NCBI GenBank assembly: GCA_038030265.1
Contig: CM075937.1
Location: forward strand, 16,616,001-16,680,000
DNA from: Corythucha ciliata
Lineage: Eukaryota > Arthropoda > Insecta > Hemiptera > Tingidae
DNA length: 64,000 nucleotides
Reading direction: 5' to 3'
The notes under the pieces were generated by a model. The model had not been told where the DNA came from. It was given only the letters and a program-made list of their open reading frames with translations, and did not search any database. A program made the position numbers and the translations under genes. Within the stretch, counting starts at the first letter, position 1, and every line of letters starts with the position of its first letter. Below, piece after piece: positions 32,926 through 45,049 of the stretch.

Positions 32926-35205
32926 GAATGTTTTTTAAGAAAAGCTATAACCTGTTTGACGGGAAAAGGCAGAGGGCGCTGATGACGCTTATGGGTAAAA
33001 AGCGCTCTCACAGATAAAAATGTTATATCCTTCTCCTCCACTCATCATCATCATCTTATTTTTAATTTTTCCTGGTTTCCTCTTTTTCCGTACTGAGTTC
33101 TTATCGTCGGAGTCGTTCTCTCCGGTGAAGCGGAAGGTAAAATTAGTGCCAGAAAATTCATCATCGAGAAGTAAATTTCAATGAATTTGTACTCTAATTT
33201 TTTTAAGTGAAAGATATGAACAGAAGCGGAATCTGCAAACTGTGCTTTTCTCGAGGAAATAAGTGGAATTGAATGAAAAATCTCAACACTTCGGTCGGGA
33301 GTCGAAAGGGACATTCTCTCTTGCCATAAGAGCGATTCGCGAGCCACAATTCTGCCTTGAAAAGTGGATCTGAAGTAAAATTGGTTGGGGGGAGGGGGTC
33401 ACTTAAGTCAGTTCAAAAAAAAGTGATGGCGGGGAGGGGGGCTGAAAAATCGCCGTACGCCATTCGTTTTTCCTGGCGCTTCTAAATTCGGCTCAAAGAA
33501 TTAAATAAACACAACAAATGCCTTCAATTACGGGCGGGAGCGCGGGGGAGCTGCTTGGATCATTCTCTCGCGAATCCAGTCCACCCACCGTTCAATCAAC
33601 CTTCGTCTACTACACGGATTACACTTTCTCGCCTTATTTATGCACCAATCCTGGGCTGTGAAGACTCATTTCAATCTCCTTTTAGGGCACATCCACCCAG
33701 TTTGGTCACTTCTATGGGGTTTTCACATCACTAGGACTAAAACCCGTCAAATGGCTTTTTCGATTTGTCAATATCCACATTGAATTGCCCAACCCAAAAT
33801 TTGATTCTTTTGGAGTCATTCATGGGAATTCGGCTTTTTGCGTAAGTAAAACACGCGATATTGGGTTTTATGAACGCCGACTCCACCAAATTAGGGTTCC
33901 CTTTTTCTTTATGCATGTGACAATTAACTAATTGAGTTTAGACGACGGCAGGGTTTCAAGGAGGCCTCCTATTTTTTGAAAATAAGTTTTTTAATTGTGA
34001 AAGTCGTGAAGGATATGACGAACAGAACCCATTTAAGCCGGTCGGTACACGTTTGAATAAAACAAAGACACTGTTTACTGCCGAGAAGGCATGAAGAAAA
34101 ATTTGCTTTCCACCGAGCGTGAAATTGTGAAAATAAGCTTGCGTGACAGTCAAAGAGAGAGGAATTTTGAGTTTTAAAGAACCTGCTTCTCATTAAATGA
34201 AACAGTCAAAAAAGGAGAAATGAGAAGGAAGCGGGAGGAATAAGTGTGATCTCTCAAACGAGATCCAAAACATCTACTATCGTCCTCCCTTTTCAAAACT
34301 CGCTCCCTCTTTTACTTCGACAGTCGGCAAGTTGAGTTAAAATTGAAGGTGCAATAAAGTTTTAAATTAAGTTTAGCAGGGAAAAAAAGTCGGGACGTTT
34401 TTCCCGTGTGGTAGAGGGGAACGATGGTTTGTGAACGGAGGGAAAGGAAGTTCTTAGCAAAGTGTCTCAACAACTTGGAGGAAGAAAAAAGAAAGGCTCA
34501 GTTTTTATAGTTTGTACCGTGTACGGCAAAACCTGTTTCCAACCCTCGCTTTACTTACTTTTATAATTTGGACCCCATCATGAATAATTCATTTTGAGGT
34601 TTGGAGGTCTTCATCAGCATCAATTCATGAAATCATGAGAAAAAAAAAATGACGACACAAGAATTGACTTTATTGAATTTTCATTTATTGAATTATCCTT
34701 CTAGTTTATAAATAAAGACCACTCTTTATTAATTGTGTGCTCCTCTGGAGGGTTAAGACGCGATAATATACGGCTGAGTGTTAAACGTCCGTTCAGATTC
34801 AATAATTTGTGCGAGAGGGTGGGTAGACGACCGTTCTAAGAATTTTTCTTCAGAATGAAGGCAATATCTCAAAGATATTGCCCACAGGTTTTATTCGTCT
34901 TTCTTCCATTTTCATTTAATGACAAATTAGTTGAAGAAACTCACAAAACGTATTTTTAAAGTTTATGGCTTCATTAAAACCAAAGGATAAATGGTTAAAG
35001 TAGTTGGACAGGGGGTAACCTAGCAAAACCATCAGAGAGAAATAAGGGCGCAAGTGCCGCCCTACGACACGAACGTAAGGTTGCGAGAAAGTGGTTGGGT
35101 GGGGTGGGGTGGGGTTAGTTCACGGGAAGATACAGGGAAATTTTTCAAAGCCCTAACAGTGCCAAGCCAAGTTCTGGCTTTGAACCATCCCTATCCCATT
35201 CAATC
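32926..35205. other. Unannotated sequence upstream of the secreted-protein gene
   Basis: No exon, RNA gene or clear array. A few F2/F3-like units occur at 33680-33900. The 3' part, next to the TATA box, is likely promoter-proximal. Confidence 0.3.
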
Positions 35206-35209
35206 CCGG

Positions 35210-35215
35210 TATAAA
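35210..35215 (+). promoter_or_regulatory. TATA box of the secreted-protein gene
   Basis: TATAAA 69 bases before the ATG at 35279. Expected transcription start is about 35240, leaving a short 5' UTR. Confidence 0.5.
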
Positions 35216-35278
35216 TTGAAGGCGGGATTTAATTAAAATTGTAACAAAGTACGACGTTAGTTAATTTATCGGTTAACG

Positions 35279-35640
35279 ATGTTTGCACTCTGGATTTACC
35301 TTGTTTATCTGACGCTCGGCGCGTTACCAAATTCACCGGTTTTCGGAAGTGCGCTAGTTCAATCGGCGGGCAGTAATAATAATAATTGTCAGTCGCCGCG
35401 CGAGGCTTTGTCAAATTCGTGGAATGGCTTAAGCGTGGAAAAACGCGCGAAAATGGCGCCGGTCGTTTTTCATGGTCTGGCCGTTGAAACGTATCCACCG
35501 ATCGACTCGAACCCTCCGAGCAATGGATTTTATTACAGCGCACAGTTTTGGTTAATATCGGTGTATAAATCGGCGAAGGAATTGTCTCACTATTTTCACT
35601 CAGGGCCGCCTGTTGACGGCGTTTATGACATCAGAGACAG
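35279..35640 (+). CDS. First coding exon of a secreted protein, possibly NtA/Vein-neuregulin-like
   Basis: ATG at 35279 starts a 120-residue frame ending in AG with a donor CAG|GTACAC at 35640/35641, phase 2. Residues 1-25 form a signal peptide: a hydrophobic core (ALWIYLVYLTLGAL) and a small-residue cleavage region. After a short Asn-rich linker, SVEKRAKMAPVVFHGLAV followed by a YYSAQFWLISVYKSAKEL segment resembles the opening strands of the agrin NtA / neuregulin-type module, where a charged helix leads into VV(F/L)xG and an aromatic strand. That similarity is from memory of the fold pattern and is tentative. The TATA box, ATG context, signal peptide and donor together support a real first exon. 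I did not find the next exon in the remaining 28 kb, so the intron may be large. Confidence 0.6.
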
Positions 35641-36570
35641 GTACACATGATTTATTTTCTTTTATGAAACTATCCGGAAAATGGCATTGTCAAACAAAAC
35701 AATTTTCCTGTCAGCGAGGGGGGGGGGGCGATGCAAGATGCGTTATCACGTCGTTGTTCGCTATGGGAGATTTAGTCTATTCATAATTCCTTTATAAGCG
35801 GATTTCAAGATTTTTCCTGCACAGCGAAACTTTAAAAAAAGTATCACCAACAAAATTGACAAAGTATCCGTGTTAACAGGTGTTTCACATAATTAAATGC
35901 TTGCATGGGAGGGAGTGAGGCAAGTCTTATTGGGGCAATGAGTTGTTTATTTGGGTCAAAAAATGAGATTTCTCAATTAAGACGCGTTTTTTTTTGTTTT
36001 AAATTAATTAATTTCTTTCTGAAGCCTAAACTGATAGAAATCCTTATCTCAAAGACAGATCAATGGCCGGGATTGAGATTTGTGTTTGTTTTTGGTACAA
36101 GTTGAATCTTGCAGCTGCCAAAAAAAAAGGTAGTTACAGGGGGAAAAGGTGTGGATTTTCGATTTTATCGTTGGTAGAGGGAGGATGTCACCCCTCCCAC
36201 CCCAATAATTCAAAAAACGTCCATCGACACCACTAACACCAATCCCTCCCAAGCGTAAAGTGAGAAAAGAAAAAAAGAAGCTGCCAGAAGGCCGAAAAAC
36301 GATAAGTTCCAGACACCCGTGTCCTTCTCAGACACCCGAACTCTGTTCGGTCGTGCAGGTTGAAGCGTTAAATCACTACAAATGCAAGTTTTATTCAATA
36401 ATAATGTGAATTCTGACTCGGAAGAAGGCACAAATCGGTACATAGTCACTTCACAGTGATGGGAGGGACGGTAGATGGTGCGCTCCGGGGACCTTCGGGC
36501 AGTCCGCAACTGTCCAAAAGGCCCATTAACACGTCCTGCTCAAATCGATCGGTTGTTGTTTTTTCAACTT
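35641..36570. other. Start of an intron, unannotated
   Basis: Follows the donor of the secreted-protein exon. No further exon or repeat recognised. A poly-G run is at about 35718-35728. Confidence 0.4.
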
Positions 36571-36572
36571 GT

Positions 36573-38393
36573 AGATCGGCGCTGAGGGCCGGCCAACCTT
36601 TTATGGTCGTGGGCCATAAACCTGGTTGTTAGAACTCAGGCGGGCCACCCATCCTCGTCACCCCCCCCCCCATCCACATCGAGCACAACACTTTGATCTT
36701 TGCAAAAGGGCCGTGAAGCTCAGAATAAAACGCACGTCTTGGGGCCTGTTCAATAACATAAGTTAACCACAGTATAATAGCGTTTTCCATTTACACAAAA
36801 TAAGTGTCCCGTGGCAGCTCATTGCAGTGCCGGCCTTCAACATTTGGCAACTCCCGGGCGAATCTTTCACCAACATCTCCATGAAGTTGCCATCAGGAGC
36901 AGCGAATTAGCGTTTTTTTTTTTTCTCCTAATTTCATCACTTCTTCTCGATTTCATCGGTGAATTAGCGATTTGTCTCCATTTTAGCAGCAAATAAGCGA
37001 TTTATCTCCATCTCAGCCGTGAATTAGCGATTTTTCTTTGAGCCGCCAATGAGTATTTTTACCCGTGAATTAGCGCTATATTTTCCAATTTTAGACACGA
37101 AGTTGTCTCCAGAAACCGCGAACCGCCATTTACTAAATTTTTTCCCGTGAAATAGCAAAAATGTTCCCAATTTAACCTCGCAAATAGCCACTTTTCTTGA
37201 TTTCAGCCGTGAAATAGCGTTTCTCCTAATTTTAGCATCCTGTAGCGAGCCATCAATGAGAGTTTTGTTTCCCAATTTTTGCCGCCAATTAACGCTTTTT
37301 CTGAATTTTATCCGCATTTTCCTCATTTAGCCGTGGATTAGCGATTTTGTTCATTTTCAGCCACGAAGTTACCTTACTCAGCGGCCACTATGGGCGTTTT
37401 CTTCATTATAATCGTGAATTAGCGTTTTTCCATAAGTCAGCGCTTCTTCTCAATTTCACCGGTGAATTACCAATTTTTCCCTATATTCGCTGTGAATTAG
37501 CGATTTCTTTTGTCATTTTAGTGATTTCTCACATTTTAGCCGTAAATTAGCGGTTTATCTGAGTTTCGCCGTGAATCTGAGTATTCTCTGAATTCTTAAT
37601 TTTCTATAAATTAACACACTTTCTCAAATTAACGCCCCAATTAGCCATTGTTCTTGATTTTAGCCGCAAAGTAGCGTTTTCCCTAATTTTAGCCGCTGAT
37701 TATGGGTTTTTCTACGTTTCATCGAATTAGAGTTCCTCCTGTTTTCGCCTCAAATGACTTGAAGCTTAATTTGGCTGCGGATTAGCGATTTTTTTCACTT
37801 TCTGGCTCGAAATTACCTTCAGAAACCGTTTTCTTTACTTCAGCGCTTCTTAATTTGATCAGTGAATTAGCAATTTTTCTCCATTTTGGCCGCCAATTAG
37901 CGTTTTTCTTTTTCATTTTACTGGTTATCCACCATTTCAGCCGTGAATTGACGATCTATCCGAATTTTGCCGTGAATTCGTGTTTTTCATGATTTCAGAC
38001 GCTAAATAGCGATTTTTCGCAAATTCGTCCATGAATTAGCAACTTGTCTTACTTTTAGCTGCGAATTAGAATTTTTTTCGCTTTTAGCTACGGATTAGCG
38101 TTTTTTCGCAGTTTGAGCCTCGGACAGCTTGCTTTCTGAATAAGGTGAGAATTCATTTTTTCGTAATTTGAGGCGCGAATTAGCCCTTTATCTCAAAATC
38201 ATAGGTGAATTAATAGATTTTTCAATATTTTATCTGTGAATTAGCGTGTTTCGTAATTTCAAACGTGATTTACAAGCGAGGGGCTCCGAAATCTCACATT
38301 AAAAATGGTATTCCACCACTGTAGGCCACGGGCAAGCCATTGTGAAAGGCTTAGCGGGCCACTTCTTGGCCCGACGGGCCTTGGGTTCGTTGA
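36573..38393. mobile_element. Possible non-autonomous hAT-like element carrying an F1 array
   Basis: The left end reads CTGAGGGCCGGCCAACC then GGTCGTGGGCC; the right end reads GCGGGCCACTTCTTGGCCCG then ACGGGCCTTGGGTTCGTTG. Such GGCC-rich ends with a GGTTG/CAACC terminus are known from hAT elements of the type whose end yields 'GGCCCGCGGGCC...GGTTG'. The interior is almost entirely an F1 array (36895-38280). I could not find clear matching terminal repeats or an 8-bp duplication, so this is inference. Confidence 0.35.
36895..38280 (+). repeat. Degenerate array, family F1, plus orientation
   Basis: About 1.4 kb of units 'cgtgaattagcg' then 'tttttctcaattttagccg', about 30-36 bp each, with insertions of AGAAACCG-type blocks. 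One of the best-preserved F1 arrays in the window. Confidence 0.75.
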
Positions 38394-38394
38394 A

Positions 38395-38532
38395 CGATAC
38401 AGCCGTTGTGTTTTTCTGTTGAGTGCATTTCAGGCCGATTCCCGGTGACTCTCATCGAAGCGATAATGCTGATGAGGGGCACCGTTAATGAGCCCGAAAT
38501 GCACTCAACAAAAAAACGCCACAGCTGTATCG
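38395..38532. mobile_element. Foldback element with long imperfect arms
   Basis: CGATACAGC at 38395 and its complement GCTGTATCG ending at 38532 close an inverted repeat whose arms include TGTTGAGTGCATTTC at the left and GAAATGCACTCAACA at the right, and continue with about three-quarters matching to a 14-base loop near 38457-38470. The right arm contains CTGATGAGGGG...GCCCGAAA, discussed as a finding. Confidence 0.75.
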
Positions 38533-38749
38533 ATTAATGAAGTTTATGGTCTACAAGTTTGTATTTGTGTAGGTACGTTGTAAGTAATAAACGAATATTC
38601 ATGTTCCGTATCCTTCGCACTTTATCGACGTATGACCGTCGGTAGTGCTTATTGATAGGATGGATTACCGGTAGAGGGTGAATATTCTCGGTCAACAACC
38701 CCCCGGCTCTCACAATACTTTAGTTGTTGTATCGTTTGACTTGCTAAGT

Positions 38750-39530
38750 TAAAAAGACAATTTCGTGGGAGGTAACTCACTCAACAATGTAATTTCACGT
38801 GTTTTGGTCCTTCAAAAAAGCCATTCCATGGGTTGGCCTCTTTCGAAGTTCTAATTTCACTGGGTTTCCTTACAGAACCCAATTTGGCAATTTCGAGAAC
38901 TATTTCCGTACTTTTCGCCCCTAAAGCACAATGCCACTGATTTCGATGTTAAAAAAAAATAAATTTTCGCGAATCTTACATGTCAGAAAACCCAATTTCA
39001 TATCTTTCGCTGCCTTAAAAGCCCAAAGTGACTGAATTTGCCATTTAAAAATTCAAAGTTGCGGGGTGCCACTCATTTGAAAGAGCGAGTTCCCGGATCT
39101 CATTCCTGTCGAAACAAAAAGCTGGTTAGTTCATTTCAAAGCCAATTTTGTGGGTTTACATTGGGGGACCATCGCCACTTGACCATCTCCTTGAACCATT
39201 AGACCACCAGCACGTAGCGGTCTACATATAGCTTAGGTTTGCTTATAGTAAGAGCACTAAGCGAGTTTTGGTTGGCTCTTTATAAAAGCAAAGTTCACGT
39301 GTTTGGCTCTTCAAGCCTCGATTTCATGGATTTGGCACATACAGGATTCAAACATTTTTCTCTTTCAACCGCTCATATTTTGCAATTCAGGCTTTGCTGG
39401 GAAACAAAGTCGCGGGCTGGGCTGCTTAAAAAGCGAAATTTTGTGTGGTTGGCTCAATTGAGACCCATTCTGTTGCTTTCCAAGCAGTTGCCAGCCTTAA
39501 AATATTGGTCCCTTTAGGCAAATCTTTCAC
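38750..39530 (+). repeat. Degenerate array, family F3
   Basis: Units of about 35-40 bp such as 'aaagcccaaagtgactgaat' and 'tttggctcttcaagcc', with a TTTCGTGGG or TTTCATGG motif in most units. Confidence 0.5.
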
Positions 39531-39714
39531 CAATTGATTTGAATGAGGTACCAGCTTCAGAGTAATTTGTCAGGAATCGTTTGTGCCAAATACTTTTTGC
39601 GTGTTAGTCTAAGCAAGTCGAGATATAAAACGACAGAATACACGATCCGAACGTCGAAATCACAGTGACAGAGCGAGGCCTATCCATTTAACGGTTTGTG
39701 CATTAGCGACCCCC

Positions 39715-40340
39715 CCCCCCGCCTCCGAATTTGCGTTTTTCCTCATTTTAGCCGCTAATTAGCAATTTTTCTTCAGTTACAACCGTGAGTTGTAGCGTTT
39801 TTACATATTCATTGCGAATAAGAAGCACACTTCCGAATTTTATCACTGAATTAGCAATTTTCCCAAATTTGTCAGCTAATTAGTACTTTTCCCCGAATTT
39901 CATCGGCAAATTAGCGGTTTTTCATCATTTTTTGTCGATTTGGTTCACATTCAGCAGTTTCAGCAACGAATAGAGATGGGTTGAATAACGGTTAACTGTT
40001 ATAACGTAACAGTTGACGACAAAATAACTAACGGCCAGTTAACCACGTTAAAAAATAACTGTTAAAAAATAACGGGTCAGTTTGTCCTCAACGCTTGGAG
40101 ATGGCGTTACTAATATCGTAAGCTGATAAAAAATAACTTCACGGAAAACTAGGAACCAGGAATACAGAGGAGGGAGCCTTTTATTATTAGGGGATATTTG
40201 CATTTTCAAAAGTTTTAGCCGTGGATTTGTCTCAAGAACAGCACATTAGTGTGCATTCTTAATTTTTTCAGCTTAAGAAACCTCCTGAAATTGGGGATTG
40301 TAGCCGTGGCATTGGCTCCAGAAGGCGCGAATTGACATTT
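39715..40340 (+). repeat. Degenerate array, family F1, with a GTTA-rich block
   Basis: F1 units at 39715-39970 (GAATTAGCAATTTTCCC type), then a low-complexity GTTAACTGTTA/AAAATAACTGTTA block at about 39985-40080, then a few more F1 units to about 40340. Confidence 0.5.
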
Positions 40341-41034
40341 TTTGCTTGACTATCAATGTTAGTGGTTATTTGCACAACGGTTACTTCTCGACGATAAAAA
40401 ACTACCTCACTGTGTGAACCAAGATATACTTTACCTAACTGAGTGAACGAACTTCACTGGTAGTTAAGAGTGAAGTAATAGTATATTTCACAACGTGTGA
40501 GGAATGCGTCACGTTACGCGCTCATTACTAACAACGAGCGTGTAAAGGCACTGCTGCGAGATGCGAACGCTAATCAAATGGGTAAATAGTGTTTTTCGCT
40601 TGACCGTACAAGTGTTATGCCACTTCACCTTAAACATCGCCGACTCACTCCATAATACAGTGACAGAAAGAACTTTACATCACTCATAGCAGTGACAGTG
40701 ACGTAAAGCACATTCGTTCACTCCGTGACCTAAAGTAAGAAAATATCACGTTGAGATTAAAGTGTTTTTCTACAGCAGTTGAAGAATGAGCCCATTCCTC
40801 AACTAAAATTAGAGAAAAAAGTGGTACTTTTAATCTCTAGAGAAAGAAAACAAAATGAGTGAGAGAAAATTTTAGAGAGAGAGAAAAAAAACTAGTTTCG
40901 TCTCTTTTTTGCACTCTCCCTCTAGTAGCATCTAATCGCCCCGGCCCCACTTACAAACAAAGGCCGGCCGGTTCGACGTCTACCTATCAGCTGTTTCAAA
41001 AATAAGTAAACACTCCCAGTCTAGTTTTCGTGTT
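40341..41034. other. Unannotated sequence
   Basis: No gene. Stretches rich in GTGAACGAACTTCACT-like and GTGACGTAAAG-like words suggest decayed repeats. A GA-rich tract is at 40850-40890. Confidence 0.3.
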
Positions 41035-41241
41035 TTGAGTTTGGCCCTTCGAATTTTGACTATGGACATTGACAGTGACTCGAGTGTTGAGTTTTCGACT
41101 CCCCCACGAATCAGACGAGAGGCAGAGAGTGCGTCAAATGATTTGCTGCCGAAAATTTCGTCGGAAACCTACAAAAGAAAATACAAAGTTTACCAAGAAT
41201 GGTGTGTCACCAATGGTGTCAGATGCACATGCCTGCTGTAG
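41035..41241 (+). pseudogene. Fragment resembling the N-terminus of a Crypton/DIRS-type tyrosine recombinase
   Basis: An in-frame ATG lies at 41062. The sequence contains LPKISSETYKRKYKVYQEW, then CVTNGV, before a stop at 41239-41241. A 'SxxTYxxxYxxYxEWC' helix is characteristic of the N-terminal (SAM-like) core-binding domain of transposon tyrosine recombinases. The catalytic domain is absent. A host gene exon cannot be excluded; the evidence is a single short motif. Confidence 0.3.
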
Positions 41242-41469
41242 GAAAAATGTAATATTGAACACGAGAAAAAATGCTTTTTCTCTTGTCCAATAAATAACTA
41301 TTCTTTCGTCGTGAGGTTGCCATGGTGAAAATAGCTACTTTTTCCGTATGTCAAGCGAAAATATTTTTTTTTCATGAATGTGTGAAATTCGCGCGTAAAG
41401 TGACGCTTTCCTAACTCGATGTAAAATTGACTATTTCTCAATTTCAGCAGTGAACTCATTTTCAGTGTA

Positions 41470-41550
41470 TCGAATATTCAGCCACACAATTCGTCGAATA
41501 GACTGATAATCGTCGAAAGGAGCCGCATATCGGTGTTCAACTGAATACCA
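41470..41550. mobile_element. Second copy of the GAATATTCAG repeat relic
   Basis: GAATATTCAGCCACACAATTCG, then GATAATCGTCGAAAGGAG, then AACTGAATACCAAG match the blocks and order at 12114-12225. Confidence 0.4.
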
Positions 41551-44205
41551 AGAATCGTTTTCTTTTGTCTAATGCCTGAACCCCAACCTAAAATGTCGTC
41601 ATCCACTTCATCACTGTCCATAATAAATTCATTTTTCATTAATGAGAAAGAGTAACAAATGGTGTCGAAGTATAACACCAGGCCGGGGAGAGATTGGTAT
41701 ACCTACCTTTATGTAGCCCCCTTTTTTACCGTAGCACTTTTCTTCCAGCACTCTTCATTTTAATTACCCTTCTACCCAAAGCCCGATTGTTCATTGTCAT
41801 TATCATTAGTATTATACCCCCTCCCCACCATTTCACCTCACTTAACTATTCACGAGGTGGTTTTTAAAGGGGAACGTGAGCTTTCAAAAGGGCAGCCTCC
41901 CCTGTAAAACCAGTGGCACTTGTTCCCCCCCCACTTTTTTAATTCCAAGAATTCAATAGCACCACAGGGTAAATGTGGTTTTCTAGGTGATGGCTTTCAG
42001 GTTGGTGAAGAAGACGCTTCCCCTTTTCCCTCCTCTTTAAGTTAAAAAAACTTTATTGTTCGTAATAGTGCGATAAGCGAGTGGAAAAAGTTCGAAGAGA
42101 AAACTTTTCTCCCCCCCCCCTACTCTTTACACCTCTTCCATCTCCCACCGCAAAGAACGAGCCCTCTGACTTTCCTTGTGACCCCTGCAGGCACACGGAG
42201 AATGTTGTGTTGTTTTTACTCTGAAAAGAAGATAAGGTGAAGGTTGTGGGTTGGGGGGTGGGGAGACTTGGGCTTATTGTCAACCCGCATTGTTTCGTGC
42301 TCAACGCGAGCATATTTTCAGCGACGCCCCGCTGAAAATTTCATTCATTAGTTCTATTGCTCTATAACTTGGGCATGTTTTGTGGTCCTTATTAAGTTGA
42401 AGGAATTCAAACACAAAGTACTCTAATGCCTCTAGGTACGTTTTCCTTTAAAATAGCTCCTAGCTCTGGCTGAATGGGTGAATTTTTACTTTAAACTTCA
42501 ACACTATCTCAAGTGAGTGGATGTGTCACTGAGCTTGTTGAAAAGAGACGGATTTCCCGATAACATTTTTAGTTTTTCGCCGAAGGTGTACTCAGTGTTA
42601 TAATTTCTTACGTTCTCCCAAACAAAAGCGTCCTACTCAAATGTACGGTATATATAGGGCGACAAACAGAGCAACTCACGACACAAAACCAGAAGCCAAA
42701 ACCCCCCCTCCGCCACTCTGCCACATCATCGCCGTTGTAACGGAGTTTAAGTGGAAATAAATGGAAGCGGCGAACGACATCCTTTGTCCCGACTTATAAT
42801 AAACCCTTCGTTCTCCGCCCGTCAGCCGACCTCACCTTTTAAGACTATAAAGCCAGACACGGGACATACCCTCCTAGCACTCTGACCCCTTCTTACAACT
42901 TCTGTCCATCCTTTGCCTTTTCTCAAAAGACTAAACGATACGGACGATGAAGGTGTGTTGGTGGGACGGGAGGAGCGGGGTTACATCATTTGAGAGCTCC
43001 GTTAGCCTGCTTGTGACACCTTTCAAACTTAATTGGTTTCCTAAAAGAGATGCTGAGGTACACGAAGATGAAGAAGGAAGGGTAACGGTTGGGATTGTTT
43101 AAAACATTCCAAGAGCACCCCTAAAGCTCTTATAACAAGATGACCTTGTACTGTCGTCATCCAATTATTTTTTGTTTTTAAACAATCAAAAACCTATTAA
43201 GTGCTTTATTTTCAATCAACGATATATAAAATATACATTATGAAATCGATTCAAGCCTTATTTCCAAGGCAAGTGAAAAAAACCCTTGAGAGAGCCATAA
43301 AAGACAATCTGACTAAGTCATACCAAGAGGCTCACGAATTGAAAAAAAGTATCAGTGTTAGTGGGGTGAGGGAGAATTTATCTTTTCTTGAAAGGTTAAA
43401 GTTCATTTAATCATTTAAAAGGGCACAAACATGAAAAAAAAGTTTGCATATCTAAAAAGAGTCGAGGAATTATGTACGAAGTCGAGCAAATACCTAATTT
43501 TCCCCCGGGGTTGGTGAGTTGCAGGTGGGAGGGGGTCGTCGTTCTTTGTACTAGCGCATTTCTAAGTTTATTTAGTACAGGATTGGGTCTCTTGGGGGCT
43601 TATTCTTTCGTAAACGCAATAAGTGTATGAAAAATCGTAGAAACACGAATCTGTATGACTTGGCCGTTTCAATTTTAACTGATGCCTATACTCGTCTTCA
43701 CTGTAAATATTTCGTTTTAATTTGAGGGATGGCCAAAAAACAAACATCAAAAATAATTCAACATAGTTCGAAGCTTTCGTTGAGAGAGACTAGTGTACTC
43801 AAGAAAGCTTGGTAGTGCTGGTTTCTGCCTACCTTTGCTCACTCTTCGTTACCATCAAATCAAATATAATGCTACATAATAATTAGTTAGTATACATATT
43901 AGTGTCTACATAATATTGAACGCCTGGGAGAAAAAGTGGGTGTTCTAAGACTGTTAAAAAAAGTGCTTCAAATGAAATTGGTTGAATGTCGATACCTCCC
44001 AGTAAATGATTATGGACACTGGCGGATCTACGATTTTTTTTCAGGAGGGGTTCCATCATGAATCTGATAAACTGATAAACTCTTTCTTTTCATGAAACAA
44101 TGTTCCATCCTCCCCCTCCTCATTCACCGTATTAATTCGACTTTTTATGATGCAGTTCAATGTTCTTTTAGGAAAATAAGTGTCTACCACAAGTGAATTA
44201 TGTCC
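41551..44205. other. 2.6 kb of unannotated sequence
   Basis: No convincing exon. The region has several poly-C/poly-G runs (for example about 42112-42121). A TATATATA at 42649-42656 has no associated coding exon. A GGACACTGGCGGATCTACG segment at about 44013 resembles one end of a hAT-type MITE, but I found no partner. Confidence 0.3.
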
Positions 44206-45041
44206 GAACACAGATTTGTGTTGTTACCAAACCGATCGATGATTGCAGACGCTGGTTTAGACAAGATTTTTTGGACCAAAGCCATCTGTACTTCCACTCA
44301 TCTCATTAACGGGTCGCCGTCTTGAGCGGTAGCTGGTAGAACACCTCTTGAACTCTGGACGGGAAGGAAGCCTGACCTAACAAATATTCGTGTTTTCGGT
44401 TGTGAAGCTTGGTTACACATCCCCAAGCGAATTCGTAAAAAGTGGGATGAAAAGTCAGAAAACTTAACTTTTGTCGGCTATCATACAACTCCAAAGCTTA
44501 TCATTTTATTCGTCCTCTTTCGAAAAAAATAATCGTTAGTCGTGACGTAAAATTCGTCGAAATTCATTGTGTCGACGACGTTAAAAATGTTGAACAAATT
44601 CCCTCCACCGTCAAACTAATGAAATCTGACTGCACCTCGACAATTCCAGATTTTGAAAATTCTGTTTATCAAACAGACGAAATCGATTCTTTACCTCCGT
44701 CCGGCGTTACCGATGTCATTAGTGAAGACGAATTTTTCGGATTTCATGATGATAATGACGGGACAGACGGGACAGTTGAGCCTATAGCAATGAGGAAATG
44801 AGGAAGAATCCCAATTCCAAAATAATATATCACAATCTAAATTATCCAAATCCAAAATTATGTCACAATCGCCAATGGAGATTGACGCAAAACATTTAAC
44901 AGTTGACAATGAGAAGGAGAAACCTTTTGGCGCCGATGTTCCTTGCAAAGAAGCCGTAGGATTTCTTCTTTATTTGTCGCAAGTTTCTGGTCCCGACATG
45001 ATGTTTCACGGTAAATACGGCGCTATCTCGATTCAATAATT
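44206..45041 (+). pseudogene. Ty1/copia element fragment with RT core deleted
   Basis: 44206-44801 encodes the end of the integrase: MIADAGLDKIFWTKAI, THLINGSPS, then TPLELWTGRKPDLTNIRVFG and FVGYHTTP, then SRDVKFVE in another frame after a one-base shift near 44493. One stop lies at about 44325. After stops near 44800, 44861-45041 encodes the far end of the copia RT region: KEAVGFLLYLSQVSGPDMMF. The RT catalytic core that should lie between is missing. The end merges into an F1 array. These motif orders are established for copia Pol. Confidence 0.8.
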
Positions 45042-45049
45042 GCTACCAA

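Noticed and set aside
42649..42656. TATATATA as a promoter
   Set aside because: No coding exon or start codon context follows in the next kilobase; AT-rich sequence makes chance occurrence likely.
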